DNA of 6,088 bases from DATJFH01 sp035495815 (GTDB lineage Bacteria; Acidobacteriota; Terriglobia; Bryobacterales; Bryobacteraceae): contig DATJFH010000260.1 of NCBI GenBank assembly GCA_035495815.1, positions 1-6,088 of the forward strand. Reading direction: 5' to 3'. Position numbers and translations under genes: made by a program. The notes under the pieces were generated by a model that saw only the letters and a list, made by a program, of their open reading frames with translations, made no database searches and had not been told where the DNA came from. Shown here one piece after another: positions 1-5,618 of the stretch. How positions within the stretch are numbered: the stretch's first letter is position 1; each line of letters starts with the position of its first letter.

Positions 1-321
1 ACCGAGGAACAGTTGAACCCGACCGCCACCCGCCAGATGATTCACGGCCAGGGAATTACGATTGCCAGATTACGGACGAAAAAGGGCTCCATCGTACCCA
101 CGCACAGCCACGTGAACGAGCAGATCACCACGCTCGAGGAAGGGGCGATGCTGTTCGTGACCCCGAACGAGCAGATTATCGTAAGGGCGGGCGAATCCCT
201 CTGCATTCCGCCGAACGTGCCGCATAGCGTGGAGTCGCTCGAGGACAGCGTCGCCATCGATATATTCACGCCGCTGCGGGAGGACTGGATCCGCGGCGAC
301 GACGCCTACTTGAGAGGGTAG
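1..321 (+). CDS. Cupin-domain protein, 5' end missing (off window)
   Basis: This is the C-terminal part, probably nearly all, of a small single-domain cupin, a metal-binding beta-barrel fold. The frame is open to the left edge. The in-frame TTG at 13 is probably internal, because related small cupins carry an 'EQLNP..xR' stretch after their start. Cupin motif 1 is GSIVPTHSHVNEQ, with ligand candidates His (codon 103-105), His (109-111) and Glu (118-120). Motif 2 is GESLCIPPNVPHSV, with its His at codon 223-225. All four usual metal ligands are therefore present. The C-terminal 'IDIFTPLREDWI' is typical of small stand-alone cupins annotated as cupin_2 proteins. There is no signal peptide in the visible part, so a cytoplasmic location is likely. 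The substrate or regulatory role cannot be read from sequence; such proteins range from sugar or dioxygenase-like enzymes to binding proteins. The gene ends in TAG and no downstream partner follows closely on the same strand. Confidence 0.9.
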   Translation, partial: TEEQLNPTATRQMIHGQGITIARLRTKKGSIVPTHSHVNEQITTLEEGAMLFVTPNEQIIVRAGESLCIPPNVPHSVESLEDSVAIDIFTPLREDWIRGDDAYLRG

Positions 322-351
322 ATGTCAAGGACGGCCGAGAAGCCCTGACAT
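322..351 (+). terminator. Weak hairpin just after the cupin stop
   Basis: Starting immediately after the TAG, ATGTCAAGG (322-330) can pair with CCCTGACAT (343-351), giving a 9-bp stem with one A-C mismatch around a 12-base loop. There is no T-run after it (TATCAGCCC follows), so it does not look like a standard intrinsic terminator. It could be an RNA 3'-end stabiliser or chance. Confidence 0.25.
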
Positions 352-559
352 TATCAGCCCACCCTTTGTAGCCTGATTCGATCATTCGGCTCCAGCGGCG
401 CACAGCATCAGACTGCCCCACACGGCGTCCGGCGCGCTGTCTCACTGGGCCCTCCCGCAGCTGGACGCGGGCTTCGAAGGCCGGCCCTCAAATCTTCCGG
501 CGCTTTCACCTTCCGCTACGCCGTCCGCGACTTCCGCCGCTGCATTCAGGGGGTCCCAC

Positions 560-571
560 TAAGGATCCTTA
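560..571. promoter_or_regulatory. Perfect 12-bp palindrome, possible operator
   Basis: TAAGGATCCTTA is a perfect inverted repeat that lies 61 to 72 bases upstream of the ATG at 632. Relative to the candidate -10 box at 596-601 it would sit at or just upstream of the -35 region, a plausible site for a dimeric regulator. It also contains the common six-base palindrome GGATCC, so chance is possible. No regulator gene is visible in the window to pair with it. Confidence 0.3.
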
Positions 572-595
572 ATGAATCTTCTCGCATCGCGCGCG

Positions 596-601
596 TATGA
601 T
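596..601 (+). promoter_or_regulatory. Candidate -10 box for the FecR-like gene
   Basis: TATGAT matches the sigma-70 -10 consensus at five of six bases and would start transcription near 608, leaving a leader of about 24 bases that contains the Shine-Dalgarno sequence. The hexamer 17 bases upstream (TGAATC, 573-578) is a poor -35 match and there is no TG extension, so this is tentative. Confidence 0.3.
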
Positions 602-620
602 TGGTGTTGATTGAAGTGGA

Positions 621-625
621 AGGAG
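621..625 (+). promoter_or_regulatory. Shine-Dalgarno site that fixes the start at 632
   Basis: AGGAG lies six bases before the ATG at 632-634. It supports that start over the in-frame TTG at 611, which lies upstream of this site and would put unrelated residues before an otherwise clean signal peptide. Confidence 0.75.
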
Positions 626-631
626 CCGAGT

Positions 632-2521
632 ATGAAACGAATGATCGGAGTCATGGCGCTGGCAGCCGGGGCGGCGTTTGCACAGGACGCGGATCCTCCG
701 TCCCGAGTCGCCCGCTTGAACTATCTGGAGGGTTCCGTCTCATTCCAGCCGGCGGGCGTGGAGGAATGGACCGCCGCCACGCTCAATTATCCTTTGACCA
801 CGGGGGATCAGCTCTGGGTCGACAACAACTCGCGGGCCGAGATGCACATTGGATCGGCCGCTTTCTACTTCGACGGAGGCACAGCCTTCTCGTTCCTGAA
901 CCTTGACGATACAACCGTGCAGATCCGGTTGACGCAAGGCGCCATGTACGTTCGTCTGCGCAATCCGGGTGAAAACGACGTGTACGAAATGGACACGCCC
1001 AACGGAGCGATTTCGCTGGTCCGGCCGGGAAGCTACCGCATCGACGCGGATCCGGACAGGCAGACCACGGCCGTTACCGTTCATGACGGGCAGGCCGAAG
1101 TCAGCTCGAGTGGCGCGCCGTTTCAGGTGTTCGCCCGGCAGTCGGGTATTCTGGTCGGCGCCGATTCGCCGGCGCAGGAGGTCCGCAGCGCGGCGGGGCC
1201 CGACAATTTCGATAACTGGCGCCAGGCACGCGAGTCGCGGGAGGACAGGCTGCCAGCGCCCCGCTACGTTTCGCGCGAGATGCCGGGCTACGAGGACCTG
1301 GATACGAACGGCTCCTGGCAGGACGATCCGGAATACGGGGCTGTCTGGGCGCCGCGGGTTTCCGTGGATTGGGCGCCCTACCGCTTCGGTCACTGGCGTT
1401 GGATCGAGCCCTGGGGCTGGACCTGGATCGACGACGCGCCGTGGGGATTCGCGCCCTTCCACTACGGCCGGTGGGCGTACATGCGCAACTCCTGGTTCTG
1501 GGTTCCCGGACCGGTGGTCGCGCGCCCGGTCTACGCGCCGGCGCTGGTGGCCTTTGTCGGCGGAAGCAACTGGAACTTTTCCGTCTCGATCGGAGGGGGC
1601 GGCGGCGTCGGATGGTTTCCCCTGGGTCCCCGCGAAGTTTACCGGCCCGCTTACCGGGTAAGCCCGGCGTACGTAAGCCGCGTCAATGTGATTCGGGTCA
1701 CGAACGTCAACATGGCCGGCGTGCGCTACGTGAATCAATCCGTCCCCGGCGCTGTGACCGTGGTTTCGCGGACCGATTTCACGACGGCACGGCATGTGGC
1801 AAGGGTGGCCGTGAGGGTACAAGGCGGCGCGATCGCCTCGGCCCCCGTGCTCGGCGCGGCGCCGGCGATCGCTCCGCGGCGGGAGAGCATCGTGGTTCGC
1901 CGCGAGGACAGCGTGCGGATATCGCGGCCTCCGGAGCGGGTGTATACCCGCACGGTCGTCACCAGGCGCACGCCTCCGCCCGCTCCCGTCTCGTTTTCCG
2001 CGCGCCAGAGCGCGCTCGAAGCCAATCCCGGAAAGCCGGTGGATTCAGGCACGCTGGGCAGGCTGCGGGAGAACCATCCGGCGCCGCGCCTTCTTGCCCG
2101 CCCGGTGGCGGCGCAGCCGGCGGAGGACAGCCGCGGCCGGCGGATCCAGCCGCAGCCGGCGCCGGCTCCACAGCCGCGGCCGGCGCAAACGGAGCGGGTA
2201 AGGCCGGAGCGTCCGCAGCCGCCGACGCAAATTCAGCCGCAGGCCGCGCCGCCGGAGCGCGTGCGGCCGGAGCGTCCTCAGCAGCAGGAGCGTCCGGTTG
2301 AGATGCGCCGCGAACAGGTCCGGCAGCCGCAGCCCGAGCCTGCGCAGCCGCCGGCTCCTCCGCGGGAACGGGTACGGCCGGAGCGTCCGGCGCCGGAGCC
2401 CCGGCGCGTGGAGGGCGAGCAACGCCGCGAACCGAAGCGCGAGGAAAAACGCGAGGAAAAACGCGAGGACAAAGAAGAGCGGTCCAGGGGACGAAACGAA
2501 CGGCGCGAAAAAGACAAGTAA
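632..2521 (+). CDS. Exported FecR/DUF6600-type Trp-rich protein with Pro/Arg/Glu tail
   Basis: The product has 629 residues. Residues 1-17 form a signal peptide (MKRMIGVMALAAGAAFA) with an AFA/Q cleavage site, so it is exported. Residues about 25-175 resemble a FecR-like beta domain ('LTTGDQLWVDNNSRAEMHIG', then 'MDTPNGAISLVRPGSYRI' and 'VTVHDGQAEV'). Residues 229-290 hold 12 Trp in motifs such as HWRWIEPWGWTWIDDAPWGFAPFHYGRW, the pattern I associate with DUF6600 proteins. A Gly-rich stretch (321-326) and a Val/Arg-rich region follow. From about 445 the chain is Pro/Arg/Gln/Glu-rich with three ERVRPERP repeats, and it ends in a highly charged Arg/Glu/Lys tail (600-629), probably disordered. 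I see no membrane anchor beyond the signal peptide, and no sigma factor or TonB receptor gene lies alongside, so classical FecR iron signalling is not supported. The function is unknown; a periplasmic or envelope-associated role is inference. The gene stands alone on this strand and converges on the M48 protease gene. Confidence 0.93.
   Translation: MKRMIGVMALAAGAAFAQDADPPSRVARLNYLEGSVSFQPAGVEEWTAATLNYPLTTGDQLWVDNNSRAEMHIGSAAFYFDGGTAFSFLNLDDTTVQIRLTQGAMYVRLRNPGENDVYEMDTPNGAISLVRPGSYRIDADPDRQTTAVTVHDGQAEVSSSGAPFQVFARQSGILVGADSPAQEVRSAAGPDNFDNWRQARESREDRLPAPRYVSREMPGYEDLDTNGSWQDDPEYGAVWAPRVSVDWAPYRFGHWRWIEPWGWTWIDDAPWGFAPFHYGRWAYMRNSWFWVPGPVVARPVYAPALVAFVGGSNWNFSVSIGGGGGVGWFPLGPREVYRPAYRVSPAYVSRVNVIRVTNVNMAGVRYVNQSVPGAVTVVSRTDFTTARHVARVAVRVQGGAIASAPVLGAAPAIAPRRESIVVRREDSVRISRPPERVYTRTVVTRRTPPPAPVSFSARQSALEANPGKPVDSGTLGRLRENHPAPRLLARPVAAQPAEDSRGRRIQPQPAPAPQPRPAQTERVRPERPQPPTQIQPQAAPPERVRPERPQQQERPVEMRREQVRQPQPEPAQPPAPPRERVRPERPAPEPRRVEGEQRREPKREEKREEKREDKEERSRGRNERREKDK
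2192..2392 (+). repeat. Three ERVRPERP repeats within the exported protein tail
   Basis: A 27-base unit encoding ERVRPERPQ/A occurs at 2192-2218, 2255-2281 and 2366-2392, separated by Pro/Gln-rich spacers of different length. The codons differ slightly between copies (GTA AGG, GTG CGG, GTA CGG), so the copies have been held at protein level rather than freshly duplicated. A less perfect 'RREQVRQPQPEP' lies between the second and third copies. Confidence 0.8.
2438..2473 (+). repeat. Tandem 12-bp repeat encoding REEK-REEK-REDK
   Basis: CGCGAGGAAAAA occurs twice in perfect tandem (2438-2449, 2450-2461), followed by CGCGAGGACAAA (2462-2473) with one change. The unit is four codons, so copy-number change by slippage would stay in frame and alter only the length of the charged C-terminal tail. 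Confidence 0.85.
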
Positions 2522-2538
2522 GGCCGCTCAGCGGGCCT
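2508..2538 (-). terminator. Intrinsic-type terminator for the M48 gene, overlapping both stop codons
   Basis: Read on the minus strand, AGGCC-C-GC-TGA-GC-GGCCT forms a 7-bp GC-rich stem with a one-base bulge and a three-base loop, followed by TACTTGTCTTTTT (2520 down to 2508). The loop is the TGA stop codon of the protease gene (2528-2530), and the outer A-T pair uses the last base of the TAA of the converging gene. On the plus strand the flank after the hairpin is GCGCCGCCG, with no T-run, so termination would act in one direction only. The short loop and the bulge lower certainty. Confidence 0.5.
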
Positions 2539-3259
2539 GCGCCGCCGCCCTGGAGTAGTGGGCCAGAAGCCGTACCCGCAGCCGTACCGTCGGGTAGAAG
2601 TGGGTGATCTGGGTAAACTCGGTGGCCCCGTTCAAACACTGCGCCCGCTGCAGGCCGCGCGAGAGATCCTCAGCCATACCCAGCTTGCGGGCGGCGTAGT
2701 GATCGGCCATCAACTCGGTCACGCTGCCGGCCGCCAGCCGGAACATCGAGAATGAAAAGTCGAGCAGGCTCCAGACGCCCAGCAGGCCGTACCTCGTCAG
2801 GCTGCTGCTCCAGATGATCGACACCACCCAGCCGTAGGCGCAAGCCGCCAGGATTTCGGCCAGGCGGAGCGCGGCGAAATGGCGGTAATGGATATGGCCC
2901 AGCTCGTGAGCCACCACCGCCAGCAGCTCGGGTTCGCTCGCGTGGTTCAGGATGCCTCTGCTCAAATGCAGCTCATGGCGCCGCCATCCACGCGTCCCGG
3001 CGTGCATCGCGCGCTCCGGCGTGCATAGCAGATCGGGCGCCGGCAGGGATGCCAGACCGCTCAGCTTTTCCACAGCCTCGCGGTAGCGCGCCCTTGCGGC
3101 CGGCGCAAGCTCCTGATCGCTAAGCTCGCCGAGGAGCCGCATCCCGCGGTCCGGATACAGGCGGCGTATCAGCGGAACCCGTTCCAGCAGTATTCGAAGG
3201 GCGCGCAAAACGGCGCCGGCCATATTCCAGATGGCAAAAAACACAAGTATCCACTTCAT
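2528..3259 (-). CDS. M48-family (HtpX-like) membrane zinc metalloprotease
   Basis: The product has 243 residues. The zinc-protease signature HELGH is at residues 118-122 (VVAHELGHIHYRH), with two His ligands and the catalytic Glu119. The third ligand is probably Glu182 in TELMADHYAARKLG, the M48 'ExxxD' helix. A late FYPTVRLRVRLL (221-232) matches the region where M48 enzymes have their conserved 'HPxxxxRIxxL' element, here without the His. An N-terminal hydrophobic stretch (about 3-20) and two more around 135-150 and 158-175 suggest a membrane protein with the protease domain facing the cytoplasm, as in HtpX. It is shorter than typical HtpX (roughly 280-300 residues). The ATG at 3257-3259 has no good Shine-Dalgarno sequence, and the frame stays open somewhat further upstream without a usual start codon, so translation may begin on a short leader. 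The substrate is unknown; membrane-protein quality control is the family expectation. The gene appears monocistronic. Confidence 0.92.
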   Translation of the reverse strand: MKWILVFFAIWNMAGAVLRALRILLERVPLIRRLYPDRGMRLLGELSDQELAPAARARYREAVEKLSGLASLPAPDLLCTPERAMHAGTRGWRRHELHLSRGILNHASEPELLAVVAHELGHIHYRHFAALRLAEILAACAYGWVVSIIWSSSLTRYGLLGVWSLLDFSFSMFRLAAGSVTELMADHYAARKLGMAEDLSRGLQRAQCLNGATEFTQITHFYPTVRLRVRLLAHYSRAAAQAR

Positions 3260-3278
3260 GGGACGACGGAGTGAAATG

Positions 3279-3305
3279 ACTATATCATGCCCCCTGCCGA
3301 ACCAA
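3279..3305 (-). promoter_or_regulatory. Candidate promoter of the M48 protease gene
   Basis: On the minus strand TATAGT (3284 to 3279) matches the -10 consensus at five of six bases, and TTGGTT (3305 to 3300) is a partial -35 at a short 15-base spacing. Transcription would begin near 3272, leaving a leader of about a dozen bases, which fits the lack of a Shine-Dalgarno sequence. The short spacer and half-matched -35 make this tentative. Confidence 0.3.
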
Positions 3306-3310
3306 GAACA

Positions 3311-3339
3311 CTCTAAGCGAAAATCCGGACTGCTCTAAG
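3311..3339. repeat. Pair of CTCTAAG direct repeats upstream of the protease gene
   Basis: CTCTAAG occurs at 3311-3317 and again at 3333-3339, 22 bases apart start to start, or about two helical turns. The pair lies just upstream of the candidate protease promoter and just past the end of the DinB-like gene. It could be a tandem activator site or coincidence in a short AT-richer gap. Confidence 0.3.
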
Positions 3340-3352
3340 GTTTAAGACTGAA

Positions 3353-3835
3353 TTACGGGGAGTTCCAGAGCCCCATCAGCTTGCGGAGCACGATGAGCTG
3401 GCCGACATGGTAGGAGTTGTGGTCGGCGGCCAGCAGGGCTTCGCGCAGCAGTGTCTGTCCTTCGCCATGCGGGATGGGGGAGAACAGGTCCCGGGCGGGG
3501 TCGGCCACCAGCTTCTGCAGGGCCTTCAGATCGGCCTGGAAGGCGCGCACGCTACGCCTCCACGCGCCGCTGTCGGGCGGACCCGGCTGGGCGGGCCAGT
3601 ATCCCTCCGGCCATTTCGGAGACACGTGTTTCGGGTCGCGGCTGAACTCGAGGATGTCCCACTGCGCAATCCGCAGGCGCTCCAGGAGCTGCCAGGCTGT
3701 GTAGGGAGCGCCCTCGGGCTTCTCGCCCGCGCGCTTCGCCGGGAATCCGGCCACGGCTGCGTCGAAATCGGCATGAGCGCCGCGGCCTTGGAGGGTTTCG
3801 ACCAGCTGTTTTCGCAGCGGATCCGGTTTCTTCAT
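3353..3835 (-). CDS. DinB-like four-helix protein with one metal-ligand His apparently replaced
   Basis: The product has 160 residues and no signal peptide, so it is probably cytoplasmic. It looks like a DinB/YfiT-type helical-bundle protein: 'PYTAWQLLERLRIAQWDILEFSRDPKHVSPKWPEGYWP' (44-81) and C-terminal 'AADHNSYHVGQLIVLRKLMGLW' (136-157), where His139 and His143 form the conserved HxxxH pair. Family members normally add a third metal-ligand His on the earlier helix; here the likely position is Arg53 (codon CGC, 3677-3679), one transition from a His codon. Either this member binds metal differently or it has lost binding. The DinB superfamily includes thiol-dependent transferases and damage-induced proteins, but this subgroup has no function I can name. 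The start is set by TGAGGA, with four bases between GAGGA and the ATG at 3833-3835. The gene lies 62 bases downstream of mtnA on the same strand, so it could be the last operon gene. Confidence 0.88.
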   Translation of the reverse strand: MKKPDPLRKQLVETLQGRGAHADFDAAVAGFPAKRAGEKPEGAPYTAWQLLERLRIAQWDILEFSRDPKHVSPKWPEGYWPAQPGPPDSGAWRRSVRAFQADLKALQKLVADPARDLFSPIPHGEGQTLLREALLAADHNSYHVGQLIVLRKLMGLWNSP

Positions 3836-3839
3836 TCGA

Positions 3840-3882
3840 TCCTCACATCCGAATTGTAGCCGCCGCCGCGAGGACGGGTGAA
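3840..3882 (-). promoter_or_regulatory. Ribosome site and candidate promoter of the DinB-like gene
   Basis: TGAGGA (3845 to 3840) is a good Shine-Dalgarno sequence for the ATG at 3835. Upstream, TACAAT (3858 to 3853) matches the -10 consensus at five of six bases, with TTCACC (3882 to 3877) as a four-of-six -35 at 18-base spacing. The transcript would begin almost at the ribosome site, leaving a very short leader. Readthrough from mtnA is an alternative, since I see no terminator in the 62-base gap. The ribosome site is more certain than the promoter. Confidence 0.4.
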
Positions 3883-3897
3883 GCCGCCCCGGATCAA

Positions 3898-4902
3898 TCA
3901 GAGCGCTCTCAGAGACTCCACGTAAGGCGGATAAGCCACGCCCCGTTCGGTGACGATGGCGGTGACGTAGCGGTGCGGGGTGACATCGAAAGCCGGATTC
4001 TCGACGCGGGTTCCGTCCGGCGCCACCGGCACTCCGAACACGTGCGTGACCTCGGCCTCCGGGCGCTGCTCGATCGGAATCAGGTCGCCCGACGCCAGCG
4101 AGAGATCCAGCGTCGAAACCGGCGCCGCCACGAAAAACGGCACGCCGTTCTCCTTGGCCAGCACAGCGACGGAGTACGTCCCCACCTTGTTGGCGACGTC
4201 GCCGTTAGCGGCGATGCGGTCGGCCCCGACAACCACGCAGCCGATACGGCCGGACCGGAGAAAGTGGCCCGCCATGTTGTCGGTGATCAGCGTGGCATCG
4301 ATGTTGTCCTGCTGGAGCTCCCACACGGTGAGCCGGGAGCCCTGCAGGAAAGGCCGCGTTTCGTCGGCGAATACGTCGATCCGCTTGCCCGCCGCCACGG
4401 CCGCTCTCACCACTCCCAGAGCGGTTCCATAGCCGGCCGTAGCCAGCGCGCCGGCGTTGCAGTGCGTGAGAACCGTCTTGCCGTCCGGCACCAGGGGGGC
4501 GCCGTTGCGGCCGATCGCCTCGTTGATGGCGATGTCTTCGAGCCGGATCTGCCGCGCCTCGGCGACCAGCCGCGATTGCACTTCCGCGAGCGGCCGGCCC
4601 TGCATGGATTGGTAGACCTTCTTCATGCGGTCGAGGGCCCAGAAGAGATTCACCGCCGTCGGCCGCGTCCGCGCAAGGGTGTCGCAGATCACGTCGATGG
4701 GGTCGCGCGAGCACAAAACGCCCAGCGCCACACCCATGGCGGCGGCCACGCCGATGGCCGGGGCGCCGCGGATCACCATCGTGCGGATCGCCTCGGCTAC
4801 CTCCTGATAACTGCGGCAGGTAACGTACGTCACCGCCCGCGGAAGGCGCGTCTGATCGATCATCACCACGCCTTCTTCTGTCCACTGAATCGTCTCTACC
4901 AT
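3898..4902 (-). CDS. mtnA: S-methyl-5-thioribose-1-phosphate isomerase (MtnA)
   Basis: The product has 334 residues, close to the usual MtnA length. It converts 5-methylthioribose-1-phosphate to 5-methylthioribulose-1-phosphate in the cytosolic methionine salvage pathway. The hallmarks are RGAPAIG (45-51), THCNAGALAT with the catalytic Cys148, ADETRP (179-184), and VVVGADRIAANGDVANKVGTY with the catalytic Asp228. The fold belongs to the eIF2B/MtnA family; the intact Cys-Asp pair and ADETRP argue for the isomerase rather than an eIF2B-like regulatory relative or ribose-1,5-bisphosphate isomerase. The start is the ATG at 4900-4902 (MVETIQWTEEGVV). The frame runs upstream to 5058, but those residues are an antisense-like Arg/His-rich stretch lying in the CPBP gene. 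There is no strong Shine-Dalgarno sequence; the ATG overlaps the CPBP stop by 7 bases (ATGGTAG), indicating translational coupling. No other salvage gene is visible. In bacteria without the full cycle MtnA can serve shunts that recycle 5'-methylthioadenosine or 5'-deoxyadenosine, which this window cannot decide. Confidence 0.96.
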   Translation of the reverse strand: MVETIQWTEEGVVMIDQTRLPRAVTYVTCRSYQEVAEAIRTMVIRGAPAIGVAAAMGVALGVLCSRDPIDVICDTLARTRPTAVNLFWALDRMKKVYQSMQGRPLAEVQSRLVAEARQIRLEDIAINEAIGRNGAPLVPDGKTVLTHCNAGALATAGYGTALGVVRAAVAAGKRIDVFADETRPFLQGSRLTVWELQQDNIDATLITDNMAGHFLRSGRIGCVVVGADRIAANGDVANKVGTYSVAVLAKENGVPFFVAAPVSTLDLSLASGDLIPIEQRPEAEVTHVFGVPVAPDGTRVENPAFDVTPHRYVTAIVTERGVAYPPYVESLRAL

Positions 4903-5618
4903 GAATGAGGAGCCCTGCTTCCGGCCGCGAAGAATCCGACGAATAAAGTTAAATTGTATGCGCAATGCATGACGGTGGAGCCGAGCGTGGATCCGGAATA
5001 CCAGCGCATCCAGCCGAAGGCCGAGCCGGCCAGTGTGATGAGGATGCCGTGCTGCCACGTGTAGCCGTACTGCGGAAGGTGCAGCAAGCCGAAGGCGGCC
5101 CCCGACAGCAGGATCCCGCCCGGCGCGCCAAGGGACCGCATGAACAGCGGCTGCAGGAAGCCGCGGAACGCGATCTCCTCACAGAGCGGTCCCAGGGTGA
5201 CGCCGAAGAAGGCCACCGCGATCAACGAAACGCGGTCGTCGAGAAGCTCCTTCATCGGGGAGGGAACCTCGGGCGTTTTGAGAACCGCTCCCAGCATGCC
5301 GACCAGGAAAGCCAGCGTCATCCCGAGCGCGGTTATCGAAGGGTAGCTGAGACGTGGAGCCCGGAAGCCGAGGGAGCGCCAGAAAGGCCGGCCGTACTCG
5401 GTCTGCAGCAGCAGCGCCAGAGCGCCGAACAGCAGGCCATAGCCGATGAACTGGCCCGGGAGCAACTCGAGCGCTTTGTGCGTCGTTCCGGTCCACAGCG
5501 CCACCAGGACGAACTTGGCGATCAGGGCTCCGCCCAGCAGGCACGGGATCGACAGTCCGGCGAATAGCAGGGCGTCCCGATAGGACCAGAACGCTTCGTC
5601 CTCGTCGCGGGGCGTCAT
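4896..5618 (-). CDS. CPBP-family intramembrane glutamic endopeptidase
   Basis: The product has 240 residues and several hydrophobic helices (about 16-42, 56-72, 94-114, 130-145, 166-180, 190-203 and 220-232), making it an integral membrane protein. The CPBP/Rce1 (Abi) motifs are present in order: EExxxR as Glu147-Glu148...Arg152 in LCEEIAFRGFLQP, FxxxH as Phe176...His180 in AAFGLLHLPQ, and HxxxN as His218...Asn222 in VMHCAYNLTLF. All the expected catalytic residues are intact. Known relatives cleave prenylated proteins or peptides, or take part in bacteriocin self-immunity; the substrate here is unknown. I chose the ATG at 5616-5618 because it forms an ATGA overlap with the preceding gene's stop; another ATG two codons upstream (5622-5624) is equally open and neither has a clear Shine-Dalgarno sequence. 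The stop (TAG, 4896-4898) lies just inside mtnA. Near the 3' end a short AT-rich run uses TTA Leu codons unusual for the rest of the gene. Confidence 0.93.
   Translation of the reverse strand: MTPRDEDEAFWSYRDALLFAGLSIPCLLGGALIAKFVLVALWTGTTHKALELLPGQFIGYGLLFGALALLLQTEYGRPFWRSLGFRAPRLSYPSITALGMTLAFLVGMLGAVLKTPEVPSPMKELLDDRVSLIAVAFFGVTLGPLCEEIAFRGFLQPLFMRSLGAPGGILLSGAAFGLLHLPQYGYTWQHGILITLAGSAFGWMRWYSGSTLGSTVMHCAYNLTLFVGFFAAGSRAPHSW

Larger units (their letters stand above)
322..631. other. 310-base intergenic region, no recognisable gene
   Basis: I see no convincing coding sequence here. The longest open stretch I traced on + runs from about 377 to the TAA at 560-562, but it has no start codon or ribosome site and its Ser/Ala/Pro-rich product resembles nothing I know. 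The middle part contains an imperfect 14-bp palindrome (477-490) around GGCCGGCC. The right end holds the likely regulatory region of the downstream exported-protein gene: a palindrome at 560-571, a -10-like box at 596-601 and a Shine-Dalgarno sequence at 621-625. A decayed gene remnant or small RNA cannot be excluded. Confidence 0.6.

Noticed and set aside
13..15. TTG at 13 as the true start of the cupin gene
   Set aside because: The frame is open to the left edge, the GAGGAA before it is only three bases away, and related cupins have residues before the EQLNP-like stretch.
377..562. A 61-codon open frame in the 310-base gap, considered as a small gene or pseudogene
   Set aside because: It has no start codon, no ribosome site and no recognisable similarity; open frames of this length are expected in GC-rich DNA.
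740..1822. A 360-codon open frame on the minus strand opposite the exported-protein gene
   Set aside because: It is an antisense shadow in GC-rich coding DNA: the product is Arg/His/Pro-rich without motifs, while the plus strand has a signal peptide, a ribosome site and recognisable domains.
1369..2301. A 310-codon plus-strand frame inside the exported-protein gene
   Set aside because: It is a frame-shifted reading of the same GC-rich sequence, giving Arg/Gly/Ala low-complexity protein with no independent start signal.
632..2521. A FecI/FecR iron-signalling system
   Set aside because: The protein has a cleavable signal peptide rather than the FecR membrane anchor, and no sigma factor or TonB-dependent receptor gene is nearby in the window.
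1959..2639. Minus-strand Ala/Pro-rich frame (226 codons) across the convergent gene ends
   Set aside because: It arises from the Pro/Arg repeat region read backwards and overlaps two well-supported genes.
3836..3897. A terminator between mtnA and the DinB-like gene
   Set aside because: The GGGGCGGC and GCGGCGGC runs lie in the same orientation and cannot pair, and there is no T-run.
3973..4908. A 311-codon plus-strand frame opposite mtnA
   Set aside because: It is an antisense shadow with an Arg/His-rich product; MtnA on the other strand has intact catalytic motifs.
4903..5058. A 52-residue N-terminal extension of MtnA to an upstream start
   Set aside because: The extra residues are Arg/His-rich, match no MtnA N-terminus and lie wholly inside the CPBP gene; the ATG at 4902 begins the typical MtnA sequence.
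4896..5618. CPBP protein as bacteriocin immunity or phage-abortive infection module
   Set aside because: No bacteriocin precursor, transporter or defence gene is nearby; the 'Abi' family name alone does not support that role next to mtnA.
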